A stretch of 5,669 nucleotides of DNA from a bacterium (GTDB lineage Bacteria; Patescibacteriota; Gracilibacteria; UM-FILTER-43-11): positions 1-5,669 of the forward strand of contig JAUHXI010000103.1 in the NCBI GenBank assembly GCA_030426875.1, in the 5' to 3' direction. Positions within the stretch are counted from its first letter, which is position 1; every line of letters begins with the position of its first letter. The position numbers and the translations under genes were made by a program. The notes beneath the pieces are model-generated. The model had not been told where the DNA came from and searched no databases. It saw only the letters and a program-made list of their open reading frames with translations. Positions 1-5,585 of this stretch are shown here, piece after piece.

Positions 1-1
1 G

Positions 2-52
2 GGCAATGACTTAAATGTCCACTTCCAAACCTCTATTGAAATCAGTGTATAA
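2..52 (+). CDS. 3' end of an upstream gene, possibly another pseudopilin (partial)
   Basis: The second frame is open from the window edge to a TAA at 50-52 and encodes the last 16 residues of a protein, ending HFQTSIEISV. The tail alone is too short to identify. The polar, beta-strand-like residues and the position immediately before a prepilin gene make a pseudopilin or other pilus component a reasonable guess, since such genes are usually clustered. Only 8-11 bases separate its stop from the likely start of the next gene, as in a tight operon. The open frame could also be chance, because only 50 bases are visible. Confidence 0.4.
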   Translation, partial: GNDLNVHFQTSIEISV

Positions 53-60
53 AGTAAGCA

Positions 61-756
61 ATCATCAAAAATAAACACCTAAACAATAACGGCTTCACGC
101 TTCTAGAACTCATGGTTGTGATTTCCATCATGGCCATCATGTCGGTGACGGTGGTGGTTAGCTTTAATGGCTTGGCTGAAAAAATTCGAGTTAAAGAAAC
201 GGCTGGAGTGATTAAAGATTTGATTAAGCAGCTGGAATTAGAGGTGCTGAATGATGACTATCAACAAAATATAATTCATTTTGAAAGTGACTTTCTGGTG
301 GTGAAAAGCCAGGCTAAGGGGTCCAATTTAACCCTCAATTATGAAGGCATGAGCCCTGATGGTTGTGAAGTAAATGCGGTTGGATTGTCTGTCTCCGACG
401 TAGAGGGTGAGGTGGAATTACATCGTAATGATGATAAAGGCAACCCTTTAGAAGTCACAACCCTGAGTGAACAAGAGCTGCATTGCGTTGAATTTCAATC
501 CTCAAAAAAGTTGGAGTGGGCCTTTCAATTGAAGTCCGAGAGCGATACATCCAATGTGATCCGCCTCATTCACTTTAACCTCAATCGTTACAATTTAAAA
601 CACACCGTTCAGATTGAAAGCGGCAATGAGTATGAATTAGTGATTGAGGCTCCGTACGCTAAAGAGCATTTTCTCTTGGACAATGAAAAATTTTTGGATG
701 CAGTAATTCTAACTGTGACTGATGGTCAAGAGACTGAAAATGTTCAACTGCAATAA
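61..756 (+). CDS. Type IV prepilin-like / pseudopilin protein with N-terminal methylation motif
   Basis: This is a minor pilin or pseudopilin, a subunit of a type IV pilus or type II secretion pseudopilus, probably processed by a prepilin peptidase. Codons 82-111 read NNNG|FTLLEL, then MVVISIMAIMSVTVVVSF: a class III leader with cleavage after Gly, Phe at +1, Glu at +5 and a hydrophobic helix that serves as membrane anchor and assembly helix. A polar, beta-rich domain of about 190 residues follows, with two cysteines (residues 85 and 125 counted from the ATG at 112) that could form a disulfide. The first ATG (112) lies inside the motif, after Glu+5, so it cannot give a working prepilin. The frame is closed at 55-57 and has no ATG, GTG or TTG before 112. 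The start is therefore probably ATC at 61 or 64, giving a leader such as (M)IIKNKHLNNNG, or the sequence has an error there. I cannot assign it to GspG, GspH, GspI or GspJ. Confidence 0.85.
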   Translation: MIKNKHLNNNGFTLLELMVVISIMAIMSVTVVVSFNGLAEKIRVKETAGVIKDLIKQLELEVLNDDYQQNIIHFESDFLVVKSQAKGSNLTLNYEGMSPDGCEVNAVGLSVSDVEGEVELHRNDDKGNPLEVTTLSEQELHCVEFQSSKKLEWAFQLKSESDTSNVIRLIHFNLNRYNLKHTVQIESGNEYELVIEAPYAKEHFLLDNEKFLDAVILTVTDGQETENVQLQ

Positions 757-773
757 AAAATAAACCGTCAACA

Positions 774-2108
774 ATGAGCATTGGCAAGAAAATCAAAGAC
801 AGTTTCTCCGATTTTTGGTTCAACCTAGAGTTGATGTTTGCCTCAAAACCCAAAAATGAAGAGGTAAAGCCTGGTGAGTCGGTTAAAAAAATAGAAAATA
901 AATCGGGTGTTTTAGGCGTTCACCATCAGGCATCAAAACCGATTGATGCGAGTCAGATTTTGGATGAGCAGACGCGAAAACGTTTTGAAAAAGAGGAGCG
1001 TCTAAAAAACAGGAAGCTTCCCTTTACATTGCGTCATTTAAAATTTAGCATTAAAGCTCGGCTCTCATTTTATGACGAACTTTCTACCCTAGTCGGTTCT
1101 GGGGTCACACTAATTGATTCACTCTCACTCATTCAAGCTCAGGAGCGGAATAAGGTGGTTAAAAAGATGTATGCTCAGATGATTCATGACATCAATGCGG
1201 GCTTGAGCTTGGCGGAGTCGATGGAACTTTTTCCCCATGTTTTCCCTAAAATGCAGTCCGCCTTAGTTGAGGCTGCCGAGGCCAGTGGGAATTTAAAAGA
1301 AGTGCTCTTGGAACTGGTGGAAGAGATTGAATCCAGTCAAGACTTTCACCGGAAGGTGACTGGTGCCATGGTTTACCCTATTATCCTGCTCTTTTTAGCC
1401 ATCACCTTGGTGGTGGGCATGATGATCTTTGTGATCCCAAAGATCGCTACGATGTATGAGCAAGCCAGAGTTGAATTGCCTGGATTGACTCAAACCGTGA
1501 TTGATATCAGTGATTTTGTGGTCGAACAATGGCCGATTTTATTATCAGGCTCTGTCGTTGGACTGCTTTTACTTTATTTATTATTCAGCAAGTCTCGAAT
1601 CGGGCGGCTTTTGGGTGAAAATATAGTGAACTTGATTCCTATGGCGGGTCGTATTAATAAGGAGAAAAATATCATGATGATCGCTTCAAGCATGGCCATG
1701 CTGATGAAAAGTGGGGTTTTGATCACCGACGCCTTTAAAATCACTCGAAAAACCATCAACAATTTGCATTATCAAAAAGCCTTGGAGGATATTCGAAAGG
1801 GAGTGGTGATGGGTCAGGAGGTGAGTCAAATGATGGGCTTGGAAGACATTCGCTCTCAAAAATTTAAAGAACACCCCTTATTTCCTTTGCAAATGGCTCA
1901 GCTGATTCACATTGGAGAAAGCACGGGGAATATTGGAAATATGTTTGAAAAAATCAAAAAGAATTATCACAAAAGCATTGAGTATTCTCTGCGCAATATT
2001 TCGACTCTAATTGAACCTGTGATGATATTTTTTGTGGCCGCCCTAGTGGGCTCAATTTTAATGGCGGTGATGCTACCTTTCTTTTATATTGGTTCGACAG
2101 TGGGATAA
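774..2108 (+). CDS. Type IV pilus / type II secretion inner-membrane platform protein (PilC/GspF family)
   Basis: This is the polytopic platform protein that couples the cytoplasmic assembly ATPase to pilin insertion in type IV pili and type II secretion. The 444 residues hold two T2SF domains, at about 93-225 and 295-435. The first has ELSTLVGSGVTLIDSL and later AAEASGNLKEVL; the second has SSMAMLMKSGVLITDAF and later HIGESTGNIGNMFEKI, matching positions in the duplicated fold. Three membrane helices lie near residues 200-222, 254-272 and 412-437, and the C-terminus has the family-typical LIEPVMIFFVAALVGSILMA. The first 90 residues are charged and do not look like the usual GspF N-terminal domain. 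The gene starts 17 bases after the prepilin stop, so the two are probably cotranscribed. No Shine-Dalgarno sequence precedes the ATG. PilC and GspF cannot be told apart from the protein alone, hence no symbol. Confidence 0.95.
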   Translation: MSIGKKIKDSFSDFWFNLELMFASKPKNEEVKPGESVKKIENKSGVLGVHHQASKPIDASQILDEQTRKRFEKEERLKNRKLPFTLRHLKFSIKARLSFYDELSTLVGSGVTLIDSLSLIQAQERNKVVKKMYAQMIHDINAGLSLAESMELFPHVFPKMQSALVEAAEASGNLKEVLLELVEEIESSQDFHRKVTGAMVYPIILLFLAITLVVGMMIFVIPKIATMYEQARVELPGLTQTVIDISDFVVEQWPILLSGSVVGLLLLYLLFSKSRIGRLLGENIVNLIPMAGRINKEKNIMMIASSMAMLMKSGVLITDAFKITRKTINNLHYQKALEDIRKGVVMGQEVSQMMGLEDIRSQKFKEHPLFPLQMAQLIHIGESTGNIGNMFEKIKKNYHKSIEYSLRNISTLIEPVMIFFVAALVGSILMAVMLPFFYIGSTVG

Positions 2109-2122
2109 TTCTAGATGGGCTC

Positions 2123-2770
2123 TTAAATTTCAAAAATCTGTCGCTCTTGCAGCACAACTGAGTTGGAAAGCTCACCAAATTGGCAGCTATCACATGTAGC
2201 ATCCATATGGATCCACTCGCCATTTTTATAATCAGGAATGCTAACTTGAGCAAAGGCATGACCGGGCACAAAAACCAAATTAGTCTGATTTCCAATTGCT
2301 TTTTGCAGAGCGATCAACAGGACTGACATGTCTTCGCAGTCGGCTCCGCCGGTTTTTAAAACGGTCAAAGGGTTTTCAAGTTGATCATGAAATTGTTCAT
2401 CTGCCACATACTGAATTTCGTCTCTCACAAAATAAAAGAGGGCTTTACTTTGACACAAACGATCTGACTCTCCGCATGATTCAGCGGCTATAAAGTTAGC
2501 TACGGGCTTGATGTTTTGACGGATGGATTCCACCACTTCTCTAACTTCTTCAGGATCATGGGAGGAAAAAGGAGCCTCTAAACCCAGTTCTAAAAATACT
2601 CTGACATCATCCAACGTTGGAATATTGACCGGTTCGGGCCGAATAAGGTAAAAATAGGCTTGGATTGAAAGAAGGATGAGGCCTAAGGCTACCACAATTG
2701 CCACTAATTTATAAAAAACGCTGTGTTTGCGGGGTTGAATCTCATTGATTTCATTCTGAAATGGATCCAT
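2123..2770 (-). CDS. Membrane-anchored transglutaminase-like cysteine protein
   Basis: The 215-residue protein has a short charged cytoplasmic N-terminus, one membrane helix (about residues 21-43, followed by Arg44) and a domain that should face outward. That domain carries the transglutaminase-like papain-fold triad: Cys145 in GGADCEDMSVLL, His171 in FVPGHAFAQV and Asp190 in EWIHMDAT. Proteins of this superfamily act as peptidases, transglutaminases or amidases, and the sequence does not show which. Four further cysteines, Cys99, Cys106 and a CDSC pair at 193-196 directly after the catalytic Asp, suggest disulfides or a bound metal. The ATG lies in a 14-base palindrome with no Shine-Dalgarno sequence upstream. 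The gene converges on the PilC/GspF-type gene with only 14 bases between stop codons, and diverges from the glycosyltransferase, so it is probably a single-gene unit. The fold is well supported; the substrate is unknown. Confidence 0.85.
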   Translation of the reverse strand: MDPFQNEINEIQPRKHSVFYKLVAIVVALGLILLSIQAYFYLIRPEPVNIPTLDDVRVFLELGLEAPFSSHDPEEVREVVESIRQNIKPVANFIAAESCGESDRLCQSKALFYFVRDEIQYVADEQFHDQLENPLTVLKTGGADCEDMSVLLIALQKAIGNQTNLVFVPGHAFAQVSIPDYKNGEWIHMDATCDSCQFGELSNSVVLQERQIFEI

Positions 2771-2793
2771 TTAAGTTGCTAGTTTTGAAACAG

Positions 2794-2823
2794 TTGAATA
2801 AATTAACGCGACATTAGGATAAT
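2794..2823 (+). promoter_or_regulatory. Candidate sigma-70-type promoter for the glycosyltransferase gene
   Basis: TTGAAT (2794-2799) and GATAAT (2818-2823) are separated by 18 bases; they match the consensus hexamers at 4 and 5 of 6 positions. The same two hexamers occur with a 16-base spacer in front of nadC, which lends some support. Transcription would begin near 2830 and give a leader of about 78 bases that contains the hairpin at 2850-2892. AT-rich DNA produces such matches by chance, so this is a prediction only. Confidence 0.4.
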
Positions 2824-2844
2824 GGAATGAAATCGAATTCACAA
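2816..2844 (-). promoter_or_regulatory. Candidate promoter for the transglutaminase-like gene
   Basis: On the minus strand, TTGTGA (2844-2839) and TATCCT (2821-2816) are separated by 17 bases, each with 4 of 6 consensus matches. The leader would be about 40 bases. Its -10 overlaps the -10 proposed for the divergent glycosyltransferase gene, so the two would compete for polymerase if both are real. The match is weak. Confidence 0.25.
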
Positions 2845-2849
2845 TCAAT

Positions 2850-2892
2850 TCCACTTTACTTTTTAGCTCGTAGGAGCCTAGAATAAAGTGGA
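2850..2892 (+). repeat. Long imperfect inverted repeat / hairpin in the glycosyltransferase leader
   Basis: A perfect 9-base outer stem pairs TCCACTTTA (2850-2858) with TAAAGTGGA (2884-2892). After a two-base bulge, TTTTA (2861-2865) pairs with 2879-2883, including one G-T pair. After a further bulged base (C2878), GCTC (2866-2869) pairs with GAGC (2874-2877) around the four-base loop GTAG. This gives about 18 pairs in 43 bases, ending 15 bases before the GTG start. No T-run follows on either strand, so it does not look like an intrinsic terminator. An mRNA leader structure or a DNA operator is more likely. Confidence 0.65.
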
Positions 2893-2907
2893 TTTTAAGC
2901 CTATAAT

Positions 2908-4035
2908 GTGACAAAAACTGATCCAAAAAAAAGGATTCTACTCCTTGATCCCGCTAGCTTCATTGGTGGAGCTGAGCGTTTTGCACTTGATTTAGCCAAT
3001 CAGGTGGATCTTGAGACATTTGAGCTGTGGGTCGCCCATGGTAAAAATCCTAACTATAAAAAAGAGTTGCTTTCTGGAATACGGGATGTTGAATTGAATG
3101 TGCCTCAACTCCGACTTAAAAACATTTTTAGTATTTTTGCTGGCATTAGAAGGCTTAGGAAAATCCTTAAAAAAAATAAAATTCAACTCCTGCAAACCAA
3201 CTCGGTTCGTGCTCACATTGTGGGTTCATTGGCTGCAAACGGCTTGAGAGTTAAAGTGGTCTGGTTTTTACATGATTTCACTTTTCCTGGCAAGTTGATA
3301 CGCTATTTCTCTAAATTTCCCAAAAGGATTTTATGCTGTTCAGATGCGGTTAAAAATCATGTCGATAAACAAATTCCAGCAAAATTTAAGCCTAAATTGG
3401 GTCGTTTTTTGAATGGGATTGACCTCACGCTCATTGAAAAAGAATGGCTTTCCGACCACATCATGCCCCCCCCGGTTGTTGGTATTGTTGGCAGAATCGA
3501 CCGCTGGAAAGGTCAACGGTATTTTGTTGAGGCAGCTGAAAAAGTAGCAAAAAAAAATCCAGGCATCCAGTTTTTTATCATTGGGGAGCCCAATCAGCTG
3601 GATGAAGACAATGTGCAGTATTCTGAGGAACTTAAAACCATGGTTCAAACAAAAAATTTGGAAAAAACAGTTATTTTTAGAGGGCATCGCTCCCCCATTT
3701 TCAAAGAAATCAGCCAGTTGAGCCTGCTCATTCATTGCAGTACAGACCCTGAGCCTTTTGGACGGACCATCATTGAAGCCATGGCGATGGGCAAAGTTGT
3801 GATCGCCACCAACCATGGCGGCCCCGTTGAGAGTGTGATAGAAGGGGAAACTGGCCACTTGATTCCCCCTAAAAATGCGGAAGAATTGGCTCAAGCCATC
3901 ATAACCTGTCTAGGAAATCATGAGAGGATGAAAAAAATGGGCAAAAATGCTAAAAAAATAGCCACAGAGAAGTATGAATTGAGTAAAACAGTGAAGGCAG
4001 TGGAGGAGGTTTGGATGGGTGTTTTGAATGTTTAA
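2908..4035 (+). CDS. GT-B glycosyltransferase, GT4 family
   Basis: This is probably a retaining glycosyltransferase that moves a sugar from a nucleotide-sugar donor onto a surface glycan or lipid-linked intermediate at the cytoplasmic face of the membrane. The 375 residues show the N-terminal Rossmann half with the glycine-rich loop FIGGAERF (18-25) and LHD (121-123). The C-terminal half begins at VVGIVGRIDRWKG (190-202) with donor-phosphate-binding Arg196 and Lys201. It then has the EX7E motif EPFGRTIIE (282-290) and NHGGPVESVIEGETGHLIPP. Length is normal for GT4 enzymes. GTG at 2908 is the only conventional start, because an in-frame TAA lies at 2896-2898. No Shine-Dalgarno is visible. The gene contains a C8 tract (3466-3473) at residues 187-189, between the two domains, and A8 or A9 runs at 2925, 3169 and 3549. 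Its stop overlaps that of nadC. Sugar and acceptor cannot be inferred: no other glycan genes are in view. Confidence 0.92.
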   Translation: MTKTDPKKRILLLDPASFIGGAERFALDLANQVDLETFELWVAHGKNPNYKKELLSGIRDVELNVPQLRLKNIFSIFAGIRRLRKILKKNKIQLLQTNSVRAHIVGSLAANGLRVKVVWFLHDFTFPGKLIRYFSKFPKRILCCSDAVKNHVDKQIPAKFKPKLGRFLNGIDLTLIEKEWLSDHIMPPPVVGIVGRIDRWKGQRYFVEAAEKVAKKNPGIQFFIIGEPNQLDEDNVQYSEELKTMVQTKNLEKTVIFRGHRSPIFKEISQLSLLIHCSTDPEPFGRTIIEAMAMGKVVIATNHGGPVESVIEGETGHLIPPKNAEELAQAIITCLGNHERMKKMGKNAKKIATEKYELSKTVKAVEEVWMGVLNV

Positions 4036-4937
4036 CTTCCATTGTCCAGGAGCAGACTCAAATCCAATCCGGGTGCAGACATGGTCAAGCTGCTGGATGA
4101 AATGGCATCCACCCCTACAATATTATAATGAATAATATTTTTTTCATTGATCCCCCCAGACAATTCAACCTGAAGCCCAGCTTTTTTTAAAGGAGTGATC
4201 ACGGTGGCAATTTGAGCGGGTTTAAAATTATCGAGCATCACCACCAAATTCTCGTGGTCCTTGGTAAATTTTTGCAATGCGTGATGAATGTCTAAAAATT
4301 CCATCACTTGAGCTTCTGATTCCAGCTCGACTTCTACAAAACGGGTTTTGGAGAGTTGTTTAAAAGCTGCCTTTAGACTACGCTTAAAATTTTTAGCCAG
4401 CGTGATGTGATTTTCTTTGACTAAAATGGCATCCTCTAGATTCAAACGGTGTGTTCCCCCGCCTCCCACTGCCACAGCTCGTTTGTCCAGCGGGCCCCAG
4501 AGGGTTTTACGAGTGGCAAGCAAGGTGATTTCGGGCATGAGCTTAATAGAAAGGCGTTTGGTCTTAGTGGCAATGCCAGACATGCGCTGAAGGGTGTTCA
4601 GCAGCGTCCTTTCTGCAGCTAAAATCATGGAGGCCCTGCCTTGGATCTCCATAACAAGTTCTCCTTTTTCGAGTCGAACCCCGTCCTCTTTTGATTCTAA
4701 AATTTCTAAATCCAGAAGATTCAAAAACCATTCCACCTCTTGCATACCCGCTAAAATTCCCTCTTCTTTGGCCACCACAATGGCTTTGACATTTTGACTG
4801 GCCCGGCCCACAAAGGTTCTGGTGGTCAGGTCTTTTTTTGGCATGTCCAACTGAAAATTCTGCCACACAAAAAGCTCCAAAGCCTGTTGGTATGCTTTGT
4901 TCTCAAGTGCTAATTCTGATGAGGCGTCGAAGATCAT
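4032..4937 (-). CDS. nadC: Nicotinate-nucleotide pyrophosphorylase (carboxylating), quinolinate phosphoribosyltransferase
   Basis: NadC converts quinolinate and PRPP to nicotinate mononucleotide, CO2 and pyrophosphate, the entry of de novo NAD synthesis into the mononucleotide pool. The 301-residue length fits the family. Visible signatures in order are DLTT (36-39), ERTLLNTLQRMSGIAT (109-124), TRKT (142-145), GGGGTHRLNLEDAILVKENH (158-177), VEVELES (201-207), VVMLDNF (232-238) and ELSGGIN (258-264), with phosphate- and PRPP-binding residues Arg110, Arg143, Lys144, His163, Arg164, Lys174, Glu202, Glu204 and Asp236 in place. Two stretches depart from classical NadC: LWGPLDKRAV follows TRKT in place of the usual TPGLR-type loop, and the C-terminal GALTHSAP is SSLTMSAP. 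The paralogue ModD is the main alternative, but no molybdate genes are nearby. NadA and NadB are not in the window. The leader is A-rich with no Shine-Dalgarno, and a promoter lies 25-52 bases upstream of the ATG. Confidence 0.93.
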   Translation of the reverse strand: MIFDASSELALENKAYQQALELFVWQNFQLDMPKKDLTTRTFVGRASQNVKAIVVAKEEGILAGMQEVEWFLNLLDLEILESKEDGVRLEKGELVMEIQGRASMILAAERTLLNTLQRMSGIATKTKRLSIKLMPEITLLATRKTLWGPLDKRAVAVGGGGTHRLNLEDAILVKENHITLAKNFKRSLKAAFKQLSKTRFVEVELESEAQVMEFLDIHHALQKFTKDHENLVVMLDNFKPAQIATVITPLKKAGLQVELSGGINEKNIIHYNIVGVDAISSSSLTMSAPGLDLSLLLDNGS

Positions 4938-4961
4938 TTTTATGTTTTATTTTCTATCTCT

Positions 4962-4989
4962 ATTATCTATCTTTTTGATTGAAATTCAA
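4962..4989 (-). promoter_or_regulatory. Candidate nadC promoter with overlapping inverted repeat
   Basis: On the minus strand, TTGAAT (4989-4984) and GATAAT (4967-4962) are separated by 16 bases, a good sigma-70-like match upstream of the nadC ATG. The palindrome ATTGAA-A-TTCAAT (4978-4990) covers the -35 element completely, so a repressor could bind there. The transcript would start near 4955, leaving an A-rich leader of about 18 bases. This suggests nadC can be expressed independently of the upstream membrane-protein gene. Confidence 0.45.
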
Positions 4990-4990
4990 T
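4978..4990. repeat. 13-base palindrome over the nadC -35 (possible operator)
   Basis: ATTGAA and TTCAAT form perfect 6-base arms around a single A. The site overlaps the -35 of the proposed nadC promoter. NAD genes are often controlled by repressors such as NrtR, NiaR or NadR, but the sequence does not match a site I can name, so this is only an operator-like structure in AT-rich DNA. Confidence 0.3.
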
Positions 4991-5042
4991 AGATTTCATT
5001 CAAAATTTCATGTTCTCTGTTGCTTCAAATGGTTTTTTTCTG

Positions 5043-5065
5043 TTGATTTAAGAAAAATAAATCAA
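5043..5065 (-). other. AT-rich hairpin just after the membrane-protein stop codon
   Basis: TTGATTTA (5043-5050) and TAAATCAA (5058-5065) are perfect 8-base arms around a seven-base loop. The hairpin begins two bases after the TAA of the membrane-protein gene, where a terminator or 3'-end stabiliser would sit. The minus-strand sequence beyond it is A-rich rather than U-rich and the stem has few G-C pairs, so a standard intrinsic terminator is doubtful. Confidence 0.3.
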
Positions 5066-5067
5066 GC

Positions 5068-5541
5068 TTAAGCCCCTTGAGCACACTTACAAGAACCGAG
5101 TGGTAGAGGTTTTTTTGCATTATGAATTTTTTTAAGCATGATGTGTCCCATCAATCCAAAAATGTAACCAATCAAGGCGGGCACTAACACTATAAATAGG
5201 CGACTTTGAACGTATCGTATTCCGATTCCAAACTGGTAATAAAGTGCGTCTTGGAGTAATTCCAAACCATTTACGTCATTAAAGAAAAAAACAATAAAGA
5301 GTACAACAAGTACGTTAAGCACAATAATAAATAGTTGCGCTTTCTCACCCAGCCTTACATCTTTTAACATGAACCATATACTGTAGATGTAAGCTAAAGT
5401 AAGAACTAAAAATAATGAAAAAGTAATGAGTGATTTAAGGTCGAGCATATCGTAGCTGAAAAAGGTGGCAAAATATACTAAACTCAAAATTCCAATAATA
5501 AGTGCTGCACTGATTTTTATAGCTTTTTTGCTTGATTTCAA
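5068..5541 (-). CDS. Unrecognised four-helix membrane protein
   Basis: I do not recognise a family. The 157 residues contain four hydrophobic helices at about 8-28, 36-59, 68-88 and 114-136, a lysine-rich start (KSSKKAIK) and a basic segment LKKIHNAKKP after the last helix, which places both ends in the cytoplasm by the positive-inside rule. The C-terminus ends GSCKCAQGA, with a Cys-Lys-Cys pair. The loop between helices 3 and 4 (about 89-113) is amphipathic and would face outward. The start chosen is TTG at 5541, about 30 bases after an extended -10 promoter. The only other upstream candidate, CTG at 5586, overlaps that promoter, and the first ATG (residue 32) would delete helix 1. Hydrophobic coding of this length is very unlikely to be chance. 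It lies upstream of nadC on the same strand, 130 bases away. Confidence 0.75.
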   Translation of the reverse strand: MKSSKKAIKISAALIIGILSLVYFATFFSYDMLDLKSLITFSLFLVLTLAYIYSIWFMLKDVRLGEKAQLFIIVLNVLVVLFIVFFFNDVNGLELLQDALYYQFGIGIRYVQSRLFIVLVPALIGYIFGLMGHIMLKKIHNAKKPLPLGSCKCAQGA

Positions 5542-5576
5542 AATAAGGTTTTCGTGATTTTTAAATAACTTTTTTA

Positions 5577-5585
5577 AGTATAGCA
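5577..5585 (-). promoter_or_regulatory. Candidate extended -10 promoter for the membrane-protein gene
   Basis: The minus strand reads TGCTATACT, an extended -10 motif (TGN followed by 5 of 6 TATAAT matches). No good -35 lies 16-18 bases upstream, which is tolerated when TGN is present. Transcription would start near 5570 and leave a leader of about 29 bases before the TTG at 5541, supporting that start over the CTG at 5586. Confidence 0.4.

Noticed and set aside
112..114. ATG at 112 as the true prepilin start
   Set aside because: It would remove the GFTLLEL processing motif that is plainly encoded in the same frame just upstream.
1954..2493. Open frames across the junction of the platform-protein and transglutaminase-like genes (minus 1954-2295, plus 2296-2493)
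   Set aside because: They overlap two well-supported genes in other frames and show no domain or membrane pattern.
2902..2907. Perfect TATAAT as the glycosyltransferase promoter
   Set aside because: It touches the GTG, so transcription would start inside the coding region, and there is no usable downstream start or good -35. The upstream promoter at 2794-2823 fits better.
3340..3894. 184-codon open frame on the minus strand inside the glycosyltransferase gene
   Set aside because: It lies antisense to conserved GT4 motifs, has no recognisable domain and no leader signals, and its length follows from the codon pattern of the plus-strand gene.
4564..4866. 100-codon open frame on the minus strand inside nadC
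   Set aside because: It is in a shifted frame of the same strand, with a composition (many Gly, Arg, His) unlike the neighbouring proteins; the nadC frame carries all family motifs.
4032..4937. ModD (molybdenum-linked NadC paralogue) instead of NadC
   Set aside because: No molybdate transport genes are nearby and the quinolinate phosphoribosyltransferase residues are intact, though phylogeny would be needed to exclude it fully.
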